This document shows, one piece after another, positions 24,356 to 35,179 of a stretch of DNA of 64,000 nt (positions are counted from its first letter, which is position 1; each line of letters opens with the position of its first letter). The notes under the pieces were generated by a model that was not told the DNA's origin, ran no database searches, and saw nothing but the letters and a program-made list of their open reading frames with translations. The position numbers were made by a program, and so were the translations under genes. This DNA comes from Angiostrongylus vasorum. Its lineage: Eukaryota; Nematoda; Chromadorea; Rhabditida; Metastrongylidae. The stretch covers positions 33,857 to 97,856 of the forward strand of contig JADANN010000229.1 in NCBI GenBank assembly GCA_018806985.1. Direction: 5' to 3'.

Positions 24356-26035
24356 CAAGGTTATACCGTTACGATTCCAGACATTTAACCATTTACATAC
24401 CTTTCAATATGAAAAAGATGCCACCACAAGTTCGTTATCGCCCTGCTCCTACCAAGAAGTTGATGGTGTATTCTTAAGCAAATTCGAGTAGCACTTTTCA
24501 GCTCTGCAAAGAAACCTACTAATTACTACAGAGTAGTTAAACACAACTAAAAATAGACGATACAATGAGCGTCGCAAAAAATCTCCGACGGATTTTTTAC
24601 ACAAACTTTAAGATAAAGTGAATAGCGAAATTATGCACGACGCGGAAAAGGTAATCGTGGGTTCAAATCTGGACTGCTATCCAAGTTTTGCGAGTATTTC
24701 AGCATCATAGTGAATTAAGAACAGTTGTTAAGCTGCTTCTACCCTAGGCATTGGCATGCTGATTATAAATGAAGAGAAAACATGTCCTTTTTTGTTACTG
24801 ACTTTTTATATACCCCCCATACAAAAAAGTAGATTACGAAAAAAAGCCACAATTTTGCAACTTTTTAAAGAAACACTATGTAGCTGGAGTCGCTTAACTG
24901 CGTATAGATTACGGTACACTTTTATTATGTGAACAAACCAGTGAAACTTCAGAAGGAACAAGGCGTCATATGATCCACATTATTTCTAAGGCTCCATGAC
25001 GTATGTACACCAGGAAAATGTTGCTGCAACCAAAAGTTCAGGTAATGAAAATTAGTATAACAACTTTATATAAGACTAATGATGCGTGGATGGAAAACAT
25101 AATAACAGGCTGGAAACAAAACTAGGTATGTTAACTAGTTGTCAAGCACTGAACCCCTTTGGTGATTATTGCGATTATCACTCGCTTTATCCTCGCTTTA
25201 CGCTACTTTCACCAATTTTTTGGATATTCTGCAGTTGGACTGCAAAGCAACATTTTCCTACTTACTTGCCACATCAAGTTATTCGTCTCGTATTGCATGT
25301 AGTGGACTCAAGCCGCATCGTGTGTTGTGGTACTTAATCCAAAAACGGAACACGAAATATTGCATCTCACATGTCTAGCAACGATCTTTATGACGGAATA
25401 AATGAACTTGAACTAGAAGCAGCTTCTTGCAGACTACCAAGTGTAGAACATAGCTTTCCTCGGATTCTGTTAACGAGTGAAAGAAGTTTAGAAAGAAAAA
25501 AACTGCGTAGTAAATCAAACAGTTAAAATCAAAATATGCTGAAATAATCGAAAAACCGTCGGGTACCCTTTACTAAGACACGTGACAGCGGTGCTAATTG
25601 GCAAGCACGAGTAATAAAGAAGTCTCAAGATGTAAAACTGAGGATTGGGAGAGTGAACCGAAACGCAGACATGTGAGATGTTTCGAAAACCGCAACGCAA
25701 CCGTGCCACGCGGAAAGAGATGACTACAGACGCAAAGCAAAAACCGTCTAGGCTCACCAGGTACCGGCTGAAGAGTGCGGAAAGCAAATTCACGAGTTCC
25801 AGAGAGTTCACAAAAAAAGGCTGTCTTAAATGTTGAGTGTGGCTAAAATTGTCCAGAATAACCTCCCAAACTTCTAATACTAACTGGTAACAGTTAGTAA
25901 GTCATAGTGATTTAACAAAACGAATTTCATTCCTGTGTAAGACGCCCGGTCGGTTCGTTGGAAGGTAAACACAGCATCAGAAGCAAAACACGAGTTTAAG
26001 CACAGACGACAACGAATAACTACTCTTTTTCTTTG
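24353..26035. other. No recognisable gene
   Basis: A family D fragment at 24640-24720 (ATCGTGGGTTCAAATCTGG ... TTTTGCGAGTATTTCAGCATC). The remaining ORFs (70-100 codons, both strands) show no domain and no clear splice signals. Confidence 0.55.
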
Positions 26036-26059
26036 TTGAGCAAACACGATGTTGTTACC

Positions 26060-26440
26060 ACAGCAGTGCGACATTACTTGGATACATGGATGGGCCGCCT
26101 TCACTGGTCGTGCGAACTCCAGCATAATTTCCATTTTCACGGAGTTTTGCTGGCTTAGCGATTGTGGTTCCACGGATTTCTGAGTCCAACCTAGGGGCAA
26201 CGTCTGCCCCAGTTAGTCACCAATAGAGGCAGTCGCCGCCGTTGTGGGACCAGAGGGAGATTTGCCACCATACGACTAGCTTATACCAGGACGGTGGCGG
26301 ATTCTGCCACTGGTACTCTTAACTAGGCTTCCTAACAGAAACGCCGGACTCCTCAGTTTGGGAGACGCTGCCAGAGTGATGAATCCACCCGATGTACTTC
26401 GCAGCCCCGCACCCAGCAACACCTCCCGGCCATCAGAAAC
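26060..26440 (+). repeat. Family C repeat, diverged copy
   Basis: GATGGGCCGCCTTCACTGG, ATACCAGGACGGTGGCGGATTC and CCCGCACCCAGCAACACCTCCC match the family. It is more diverged than the other copies. Confidence 0.83.
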
Positions 26441-26449
26441 ATAACGAAG

Positions 26450-26800
26450 ATTTTGAAGCAGAAGTCACTATCCTCACACAGGAATCGAAGGTATCAGCGC
26501 GTAAAACTCTTGAAGCGTTTTGGAGCAATTCCAAAAATCCAAGAATAGCCGCAAAGAAGAGTGTCATGTTATCACGCGTGATTTCTACTATGCGAGAAAA
26601 ATTTATATGTTAAGTTTTATCTGCTCAGGGATATGACAGTGCTTGGCTGGGTAGATTGCAGGTCAATTTGACGTCACCAGGCACTGAACAAGGCGAAACC
26701 GGCGAAATGTCAGCTATTTTATGCTAATAAATTCTATAGTACCAACCTCGTGTTTGCTCATTTAAAAAGTGAACTGACCATCGCCAAGGTTAAAAGAAAG
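26450..26800. repeat. Foldback (family E) remnant
   Basis: The left part has CGAAGATTTTGAAGCAG and GAGTGTCATGTTATCACGCG, and the right part GAACAAGGCGAAACCGGCGAAATGTCAGCTATTTTATGC and CCAACCTCGTGTTTGCTCA. These parallel the intact element at 3.5-4.2 kb. Confidence 0.7.
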
Positions 26801-26986
26801 TCGGTCATGGTATTTGACCAATTACATACCTCCAGCCAGAACTGGATGCAAAGGATAAAATTGCCTTTCCTGAAACTTCCTTATATAGAGGAAAGCGATT
26901 TAAAATTAGCTCCGCATTTTTAAAAGCCTATATTTTACTTATGCATCGTAATATTCTTCATAATTTTGTATGCTCTTTTTTCCCAG

Positions 26987-27320
26987 GTCGATTATTCTGC
27001 TTGAAACTTGGAACTCCTATGAATACAGTTGGACGTTCTACCCTGCAAGAGCATGCCCAGCTAGCTCCACTTTACGAAGTTTGGAAACCAGTTGTTAACG
27101 TAGAAAGATGGTGGAGATTCATTAAAGAGGGACATTCCCAAGTTGAGGCAAAGGCGACTAAGAACTGTCACACAAAATTCATGACCACAACGATACACGA
27201 AATAGCGTCGGCCCTTACGACTCGTGACCCAGAGTTGGCACAAGTTGTTCAAGAAATGTTTACTCATGGCTCAAACAATGATAATGGGACAGGCGGCAGG
27301 CGACTGTGGGCTGATCTTTC
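26987..27320 (+). CDS. Orphan coding-like exon, plus strand
   Basis: A TTTTTTCCCAG acceptor at 26975-26986 opens a frame of over 100 codons without repeats (TPMNTVGRSTLQEHAQLAPL, VERWWRFIKEGHSQVEAKAT, TTRDPELAQVVQEMF). Composition is that of a real globular, helical protein. It runs straight into the transposase relic that starts about 27312, so it could be a host exon cut by an insertion or the unknown N-terminal part of the element. No family recognised. Confidence 0.45.
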
Positions 27321-27603
27321 TATGTACGAATTATGTTCAAGAAGCACCTTAAAAGGCGTGCTAAGAAGCAGCACTACTCACTACTATCTTTGACACCCTC
27401 CTGGAAGAAAATGGCCTGTCGCGGTCCTCATCAGTGGCCAGCCAGAAGCAAGGACTTAACCTACTGCGACTTCTTTCGCTGGAGTTGACTAAAGGAGCAC
27501 ATCTACTCTAACAAACTAACGACTTTGGAAGAACGTGAAGGACTGATACGAGATTGTATATCTTACATCGTACAAGAGTTCTTGGGGAAAAAAGGACTTT
27601 AAA
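27312..27603 (+). pseudogene. DDE transposase C-terminal relic (Tc1/mariner superfamily)
   Basis: Reading from YVRIMFKKHLKRR through HQWPARSKDLTYCDFFRWS, stop, LKEHIYSNKLTTLEEREGLI to VQEFLGKKGL and a stop gives one frame with a single internal stop at about 27487. WPARSxDLTxCDFFxW followed by a YxxKxY-like and a TLEE-like helix is the usual C-terminal catalytic end of Tc1/mariner-type transposases. Different from the mariner relic at 5 kb. Confidence 0.75.
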
Positions 27604-28180
27604 ATAGAAAGTTACCTTTCACTCAACATGTACATAATCAAATCTATATATGAGTAGATCGCAGCCAACTAAACAGCAATCAAGTGAATGAAGGGAAGCT
27701 CGAGCCTACGCATGAGCTCGGAAGCATATAATCTTTCCCATGGCAGGTATGCTCGTAATGGACGAATGGAAACCTTGCTGAGATCCGCTGGTATCCCTTT
27801 ACTAAGAAGAGTACCAGCAGAGCGCAATTTTCGCACTATTTGCTACAGTGGTTCACCGTCCCGCCAAGGTATGCACTTTTACGAGCCGCCGAAATGTGAA
27901 GTGATCCATGTCACTTAAACTAAAACGTTTCGTATTTACGTCCGGAAAGTTGTTTTAAGATAAGCTCATGCTACTAATCGGCACAGTGCTGGAATGTACG
28001 TAACTGTAACGAGACAAAGACATTTTTGGACACCAGAAAGGAATATGTGGTGATCAAAACTGAAATGAAAATTGTCCTTAAAGTCGTAAGACTACTAAAA
28101 CTTTACGTCCACATTCTCCATAAAAAAGCCTTATTTTAATCAACGAAAAGGCACTACACCTAACCAGCGTTTCAGGCACA
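27604..28180 (+). other. No assigned gene; one coding-like ORF
   Basis: A 76-codon plus ORF (27688-27918) contains LLRSAGIPLLRRVPAERNF and HFYEPPKCEVIH. It shows no domain and may belong to a mobile element. Confidence 0.3.
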
Positions 28181-28184
28181 TATA

Positions 28185-28565
28185 TCCTCCCAACGGTTCA
28201 CAGCCTCATCGTGGCTGGGAGGTGTTCCTGGGTGTCAGACTGCAATGTTCAGCACGAAAATCCGTCCTCCGGGTAGCGTCTCCCAAGCTGGGAAGGAGTC
28301 CAGCGTTTCCATCAGGAAGTCTAGTTAAGAGTAAACCAACACCAGGATCCCACCATCCTGGTATCAAAGTCGTATGTTAGCAAATCTCCCTCTGATCCAC
28401 AAGGGCTGCGATTGCCTGTCGTGGTGACGACCTGGGGCAGACTTTGGCAAGGCTGTCCTCGGGATTCCAGGGAACCACAATGGCTTGACCAGCAAATCTC
28501 CAAAAAGTGGTGATTATGCTGGGACCTGCACAACTAGTGAGGACGGGCCGTTCAACTCTCAAGTA
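28185..28565 (-). repeat. Family C repeat, full copy
   Basis: From CTCCCAACGGTTCACAGCCTCATC to GGACGGGCCGTTCAACTCTCAAG, reversed. Confidence 0.87.
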
Positions 28566-28744
28566 AGCAATCATAAGGATGGGTACATACGAATGTATGC
28601 CTCATCTGAGAAATAACAGCTGTACTATTTTCTTTATAACTCTGTTATAAAAAATATTACCACAAATGCACATGATTGAGAAAAAAGAAAAAAAACATTG
28701 CACACCACTTTAAATACAAGCGCACGGTGGTGGATAACTATCAC

Positions 28745-29125
28745 AATTATTTGGATACTTGGATGGTCACTCTTCCCTGGCTGTGCTGGTCCCAGCATAA
28801 TTTCCATTGTTTCGGAGTCTTGCTGGCTTAACCATTGTGATCCCCAGGAGTCCCGAGGTCAGCCTAGCCAATGTCTGCCCCGGTCGTCACCATCACAAGC
28901 AGCTCTCCGCCCTTGTGGATCAGAGGGAGAATTGCCACCATGTGACCAGTTTGATACCAGAACGGTGGTGGATCCTGGTGTTGCTTTACACTTAGCTCGG
29001 CTTTCGTTGGAAAAGTCGGACTCCTTCTCGGCTTCGAAGACCCTGCTGGAGAGAATTCCCCCGCTGTACGTCGCAGCACAACACCCAGAAACATCTCCCA
29101 GCTAAGATGAGCCGGTAAACCGTGA
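28745..29125 (+). repeat. Family C repeat, full copy
   Basis: Plus copy from TTATTTGGATACTTGGATGG to AGATGAGCCGGTAAACCGTGA. With the previous entry it makes an inverted pair separated by about 180 bp. Confidence 0.85.
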
Positions 29126-30430
29126 TCACACCAAACACATATGGATGACGCCTTGAAATGCGGAGCACATTGAGTTGAATCGGGTAGAGTGAAGCATTGA
29201 ACGAATAAAGCAGCGCCACGCAGCACTGCCCTTTAAAGATGATCCTAACCGCGCTGAGTGACGTGACCTCACCAGACAATTCTCCAGGATAAAGGATGGG
29301 ATACGACGGCTACGAAGACCAACATCGCAAGAAGAAACAACTGATATGAACACTCATATCGAATCATCGTGGCACTGTTGATGGGAAAACCGTCAAAACT
29401 CTAGCCAAAACAAATTTTTTGTGGAAAAGTCGTGCAATTTTTCCAATAAAATAGAACATTAATTATCCATTTCGAGGTTGGTACTATTGTTCTGCTATGT
29501 GGCAGTTAATATTAATCCGACTACCACATGGTGGATTGTTGGGTTAAATGATAGTTTTGGTTGGTGGCAGTTGATCAAGGACCGTGTTTTCTTGGGAACA
29601 GCCTGATGGGGTCACCACATTTCAGCGCGAGTAGAGACTCTTATAAAAAGGCAGTGCTGGGGGACCCTACCTCACTCATGTGGTGCTCCACTCTCCTGGA
29701 TTCGACTTAAAGCCACGACGACTACGTAACCCGGCATAGCAAGAAGAAACACGGCTCTACAGAAGGTGAAATCACTGCTACGTCCCATTAATAGTTATTT
29801 TCACAAGTCTCTTGAAGCTGATCAATAAAGCAAGGAAACTGGTCTATGGTTTGTTGCCCCGTTGTTTCTGGATTGTGATCCTGAGTATTCAACTGCAATG
29901 AAAAGTGTCCCTTACCACACTCTCCAGAGATGAGACGAAAATCGATCATTCAAAACGGAGGCTCAAGTACCAGTTAACCAGTGGCAGTGATCAATGCCAT
30001 TTTGGCCACAAAGTAAGCATTAGTGTGCGAGTGGAGCCGACCTGGGAAGGTCATACGGATTTCATTTAGAAAGAATCTGTTAGGTAGGTAGCGTACTTCT
30101 CTTCTTCAGCCTACTAAATAAGAGTTTTGTTGGAGCCAACTTTCGCAGACTCAAATATTGGTAACTAAACCTTGAAATAAATGATATTAAACCAATTACA
30201 AACTCAACGAGATCAACAAATATAGTGGTGACGACATGTCCTCACAGGAGGTCGATGCACCAGATTATAGGCGGTCGCCTGGATGTTCAAGTATGTGTGG
30301 TTCTGCCGCTCTGGGTTCCTTGGTTTGTGTCGATTTAGGAGCCTAAAAAATTGGGTAGCTGAACATTTACAATCATATGAACAACATTGGTAACACGATG
30401 GTAACTATGGGAACACACCGGCATAAAAGC
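29126..30430. other. No gene; family E remnants
   Basis: 29295-29410 and 29695-29790 contain AAGAAGAAAC(A)ACTG/GGCTCTAC, GAATCATCGTGGC and GTCAAAACTCTAGCC, decayed parts of the foldback family. 30180-30430 looks like the edge of the retroelement relic that follows. Confidence 0.5.
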
Positions 30431-30439
30431 AATACAGGT

Positions 30440-31470
30440 TCAAAGTTATGAGATGCTATAACTACTAAAATGAGGCTAGTACAGCATAAAGCACTAGAAT
30501 ATTTCTATAACATTAATGAAGCGCTATTTACAATAACGATTACATTAAACCACAACGACTAGACAGCCATGAGCGATGGTACGTTCACACCATCAGTGGT
30601 TAGTGCGGCGATTGAAAGAGATAGAGCGTTGGGCGCAGATGAGCAGAGTGAGTAACGCAGAGGGACCAATGCACAGAGTGCGTTGGGCGCAGATGAGCAG
30701 AGTGAGTAACGCAGAGGGATCAATGTACAGCTGGCCAGGGCCGTAGCCGCAGTCTTACGCGATCATGGGCAGAGTGGATCAATGAGTCATATGTGCAACC
30801 AAAGAAGGACAAGGAGACAATCAGTAACTATGTACTAAGGTCGATACAGGACGACACGGTCAATGAACATCGATGAAGTGCTCAATAAGAAGTTACATCA
30901 ACAACTGGCTGCTAGGTACGAATCACGTGACGTTAGGTGCGCAACGATGGTGTGCCCGCTCCGAGTTTTGCACTAGTGGGTGTAACTACAGGTCATGACC
31001 ATATGATGTGTGACTTAGGCCAGCAGGGTCATAGTGCAGCAACATGCTATGCCGACAACCCTACACGCCACAACGTGTATAATGGGTGTAGGGATGGCTA
31101 CGTTCCCATCAGTGGTGGATAAGCCAGAACGGCCATTGGCAAGCCTCACACCGGTGTCCACGCACCGCGATCCAATTAAGAGATCGTGAGTACTGAGTGC
31201 ATGTTCCAGAGAGTGCAACACACTATAACAATAAACTGCGGTGCAATCAGTCGAAAAGACAAACTAAGGAGGATGTCACACGAACTGCCCACACCACCGC
31301 GACGGCGGTCAGGGGTGATGCAATGAGCCTCGTCCGCCGCTCGCGCGATCGCCATTGCGACGCGTATGCCCTGGGACTCAAGGCCATCGCGCGGGGACCT
31401 CCTTGCATCCACCCTTTAGTTCGTGATGCCAATGCGCTACTCACCTGTGACAATTGATGGGATTAGCCTA
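30440..31470 (+). pseudogene. Decayed gag-like retroelement sequence, copy 1
   Basis: A stop-broken coding relic. From ATG at 30566 it reads SDGTFTPSVVSAAIERDRAL. At 30990-31070 one frame gives TTGHDHMMC ... GQQGHSAATC, which looks like two adjoining CCHC zinc knuckles (C-x2-C-x4-H-x4-C) that lost first cysteines. A similar region lies at 35.2-36.2 kb. Zinc knuckles after a short acidic/helical gag would suit an LTR (Bel/Pao or Ty3-like) or related element. I see no reverse transcriptase or LTRs, so the class is a guess. Confidence 0.5.
30626..30733. repeat. 54-bp tandem duplication
   Basis: GCGTTGGGCGCAGATGAGCAG starts at 30626 and again at 30680. The two 54-bp units differ by a few bases. 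It lies inside the gag-like relic. Confidence 0.9.
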
Positions 31471-31639
31471 GTAAGTGTGTATTGAAATAAAGGAATAGTT
31501 GCTATAACAAGCACATATTTAGTACACACTGTACTGTGACCGATAAAGGGAACCAACATAAGCAAAGAAGTATACTTGCAGTAGTAGTGAGGATTCTACC
31601 GCTGATTCATGTTGTATTGTGAGGAAAGAAGAGTATCAT

Positions 31640-31765
31640 AGAAATACCGACGCTGAGATATTCGCAGAACTTGAACCACAGGCCATACGGAAAGGCGAGT
31701 ACATTTTCTGAGGTCTCACATGTTACGCACGACACCAATGAGGCCCTCGTCCTACCTTTCCATCA
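31640..31765 (-). repeat. Family D head fragment, minus
   Basis: GACGCTGAGATATTCGCAGAAC at the left and CACCAATGAGGCCC at the right are reversed family D tail and head. Confidence 0.55.
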
Positions 31766-31879
31766 GCCAGTCTTTTTGCCCTAACGGTGCCACCAGCAAC
31801 TACCCATAAAGGGAATGACCTGGACAGCACAAATCGGCATTGAGTCCAGTTAGGCTGAGGTTGTTGTCGAAATCACAAT

Positions 31880-32250
31880 TTATAGCTTTTCATCTACTTC
31901 AACGAAGCTGAGATATTTGCAAAACTCTGGACCGCAGGTGCCCATGGTGAGGACGAACGCGCTTTTGTCCTTTCCGGGGAGTAACGTGTTCACCACCACA
32001 CCATGCGGGTCCTTCGCTTTCGCCTGTCTCTCAGCTAGTTATATCGATCTTTTGCCATTGACGCGTGATTGCTGATGGCAAAAGATCGATAGAACTAACT
32101 GAGAGACAGGCGAAACGAAGGACCCGCAGGGGGTGGTGGTGAACGCGTTACTCCACGGAAATCGACAAAAGCGCGTTCGTTCTCCACCATAGGCACCTGC
32201 GGTTCAGAGTTTTGCAAATATCTCAGTTTCGTTGAAGTTATATTTCGCAA
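31880..32250. repeat. Near-perfect long palindrome (family D)
   Basis: The left arm 31894-32065 (CAACGAAGCTGAGATATTTGC ... TCGATCTTTTGCCATT) is the reverse complement of the right arm 32078-32245 (AATGGCAAAAGATCGA-type text ... GCAAATATCTCAGTTTCG) with very few mismatches and a loop of about 15 bp. The outer ends carry the family D tail. Confidence 0.9.
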
Positions 32251-32620
32251 TATACCCTGCCATCAAAAAGAGTAGGCAGTAAGTAAAAAGGTTAAAATTG
32301 TGATTATAACTATAGCTTCAGCTTAAGTGGGTTCAATGCCGATTTGGGCTCCTCAGATCAATCCCGTTGACGGGTGATTGTTGATGGCAAAAAGATCGAT
32401 ATAACTAGCTGAGAGACAGGCGAAACGAAGGACCCGCATGGTGTGGTGGTGAACGCGTTACTCCCCGGAAAGGACAATAGCGCGTTCGTTCCCCACCATA
32501 GGCACCTGCGGTCCAGAGTTTTGCAAATATCTCAGTTTCGTTGAAGTTATATTTCGCAATATACCCTGCCATCAAAAAAGAGTAGGCAGTAAGTAAAAAG
32601 GTTAAAATTTTCATCTACTG
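32250..32620 (+). repeat. Family D, second unit in tandem
   Basis: The block ATATACCCTGCCATCAAAAAGAGTAGGCAG ... AAAGATCGATATAACTAGCTGAGAGACAGG repeats the right arm of the palindrome. The same tail occurs twice (32245-32310 and 32555-32610). Confidence 0.85.
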
Positions 32621-32639
32621 TTCATCACTTTTTTTTCAT

Positions 32640-32775
32640 AGCGAGATATTGTGTGACGTGGATCCAGTGATGCTGAAATGTTTGCAAAACCTGGACCACA
32701 CCCTGGAAGGAACCCGCGATTATTTTTCCAGAGGTTCACGTGTTTCCCACTGCACCACTGCGGACCTCGTTCTCC
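32640..32775 (-). repeat. Family D head fragment, minus
   Basis: Reversed: GTGGTGCAGTGGGAAACACGTGAACC, then AATCGCGGGTTCCTTCC and GGTTTTGCAAACATTTCAGCATC, a tRNA-like head and the D tail. Confidence 0.7.
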
Positions 32776-33209
32776 CATTGTCCCAGCCAGACGGCTAATT
32801 ATAATTTTGGTTAAGACCTTCTACATAACACTTACAGTCCCTGAGACTTAAAAACTTCTACATTTAGCACGCTTGGCATATAAATCAATTCATTATTATC
32901 CACAATCTTTTCGGATGATAAATTTTACATACAAATTGCTATTTGTACAGCTCAGAACTTTTAGAAATAGTAGTTTTTCACATTCAATTTGCATTCACCG
33001 CACAGTTCGCTCACCCAGCGTGTCCGGACATAATTTAGCTTTTGTTCGAATTGACATATCTCAGCTCTCAGTGAACTTGTTCTGCATGAACGCTGTTGAG
33101 TTCTAGAGATCTTCGCAAACACATGGGGTCATATTATTATTCTAGAAAGATGAAATTCTGATTTCGTAAAGCTACAAAAGCTAATTTTCCATCCATCTCT
33201 ATTTTAGAG

Positions 33210-33765
33210 GCTAAAATCACTGAACAAGCGAGATTTCATCGAGCAGGACAGTATGGTGTTCTACAATGTATCGTTAATGTTGCTGCTGTCGCTCTTGCTC
33301 TTAAGATTCCAATATCTGGCGTCATTCCTCAAGTTTGTACAGGCACCTTGAATGAGAACACTTTCGAAAGACTCTAGAAAAGCGGTGGAGCAATGTAACT
33401 AGCTTTGCCAACCTTCCAACTCCTCAAACACCCCACTTATCGAAAAGCAACCGTGAATTGTTGCGAAATCTCTCTCACCTATAGTGCTTTCAAGCATACG
33501 AGAATGCATTTTGACCAGTAATCGACAGGTCATGGTTATCATATGGAGTCGGTTTATACGAAGAATACCGAAAAAAAGCCCATTTTTGTTGTGGAAACAA
33601 CTGCCAAATGCTGCTACTAACAAAGCTACACAGCTGGCGAATTTTCTTCGCTACACACAAGAGTTCGACATGCTTCAACAAGCATGGGAAAAATACACAG
33701 AAAAGGTTGTAGGGTGCGTGCAAAGAATGATGAATTTATTAGCAAAGTACAGAGAAAAATAATAC
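33210..33765 (+). pseudogene. Orphan coding-like region with frameshifts
   Basis: After a TTTTAG acceptor (33203-33208) a frame reads ITEQARFHRAGQYGVLQCIV and VALALKIPISGVIPQVCTGT, then hits a stop (33375-33377). A +1/-1 shift continues as WSNVTSFANLPTPQTPHLSK. A third frame (33484-33762) ends ATQLANFLRYTQEFDMLQQA, KVVGCVQRMMNLLAKYREK and a stop. The parts have ordinary protein composition, no repeats and no recognised domain. Either a decayed gene or element, or exons whose joins I could not resolve. Confidence 0.4.
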
Positions 33766-33864
33766 TGTTAAGTGAATAGCACGATGACAGAGGAGGACTA
33801 ATTACCTAGTAGGGCAGCTCCATTGCTAAGAGTTGATATCAATTCAGTGCGAGTGCAACAAAAA

Positions 33865-34720
33865 TTAGGTGTTGAGTGAAAGCAAAGGCCACATAAATTT
33901 ATTCATAGATCTAAGTCTTGGAAAAGCACTATTTGCCATGTGGTTGGAACCTATACTATGAAATTTTTTGTTAGGGTTAAAAAATCGAGTAGACTGCATG
34001 CTGGCATGACCCTTTGGAGGTTTGAGGAAGGCGATTTCCACAATTATACCGTCATGTTTCGTGACTTTAAGCTGTAATCGGAGCTCCCAGAATAGACATA
34101 GGATTTTCAGTAGAACTTGCTCTAGCAAGTTATATCATCTGCATAATAAATTCACATGAACATCACCCTGTGTATAGTAGAATCTACATAGCCTTCTTTT
34201 TTTCGGAGTTGTGGAAAAAAATTGTTTCCACGATGGTGATGTACTAGTGGCAATGCCTTGACCTCAAAGATTGAAGTTTGTTATGAAGCACAGAATAAAT
34301 TAATTCTTTGTAAACGTTGGAGTCTAAACATTGGTTATGTACACACTTTCCAAGCGTTAATATTTTCCTCTTTCGTATAAGCCATTTGAAACCGTCTATT
34401 TTTAACAAACACTTTGGATCTTTCCCTCCTTCGAAACAGCAGAAAGCACATTTGAACAGGCGAAACCTCAACTGCTGTCCGAAGTAATTACAACAGCCAG
34501 ATTAATAAGGTGGCTGACTCAACTTCATTTGGCTGACAGTGCACCTACGACGCTCAACATGGATCTTAAAAAATTCAATGCATTTACTAAACTTGCTCTT
34601 CAGGAGATTATAGAAATAAGGTCGTTTATCTAGACTGTTTACTGAATCAACAAAAAGCCATTTGTACACCTTAGTACAATTATTCGTTTTAGCATCCAAT
34701 TTCGTTACCAGAATCATAAA
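33865..34720 (-). other. Unassigned minus-strand open frames
   Basis: Three neighbouring minus frames: 34717-34502 (LVTKLDAKTNNCTKVYKWLF ... YFYNLLKSKFSKCIEFFK), 34471-34244 (FKCAFCCFEGGKDPKCLLKI) and 34128-33865 (ELRLQLKVTKHDGIIVEIAF). A plausible acceptor (TTCGGACAG) lies before the second. Cys/Lys-rich, possibly element-derived. No family recognised. Confidence 0.3.
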
Positions 34721-35179
34721 AGGTGGCTTATTTCTTCCTTTTAAGATGAGACAATGCCAGTTCGTTAAGAATTCGGCCTAAGTTACAACAACGCATTAAT
34801 TTTCCAATAAAACAAATCGCCATACTGAAGACATTATCCGCATTTAGGAATACGTACATACGTCTTCACTTTTTTCTAAACGACTATCACTGTACCAGAG
34901 TTTCTATGTAAGGAGCATGAAGTGCGAATTCACGCGTATAATTAGCATTATATAATAAATATACTTAGTAATCCTTAGCTAAGTTCCCAATAAAGGCATT
35001 GTACTGCAGTTGCTAGTGAAAATAGGCCTTCGAGTCGGTTCTCGGCACCGAATAATTATTAGCTTTAAGCAGTATGCTTGACTTCGTAGGAAGACGCCAC
35101 GCGGACTTTTCGTAGACGTCACAGAGCAGTACCTCAACCTCAAATTTAGGCAATTAAACCGTTCATATACATAAACGCA

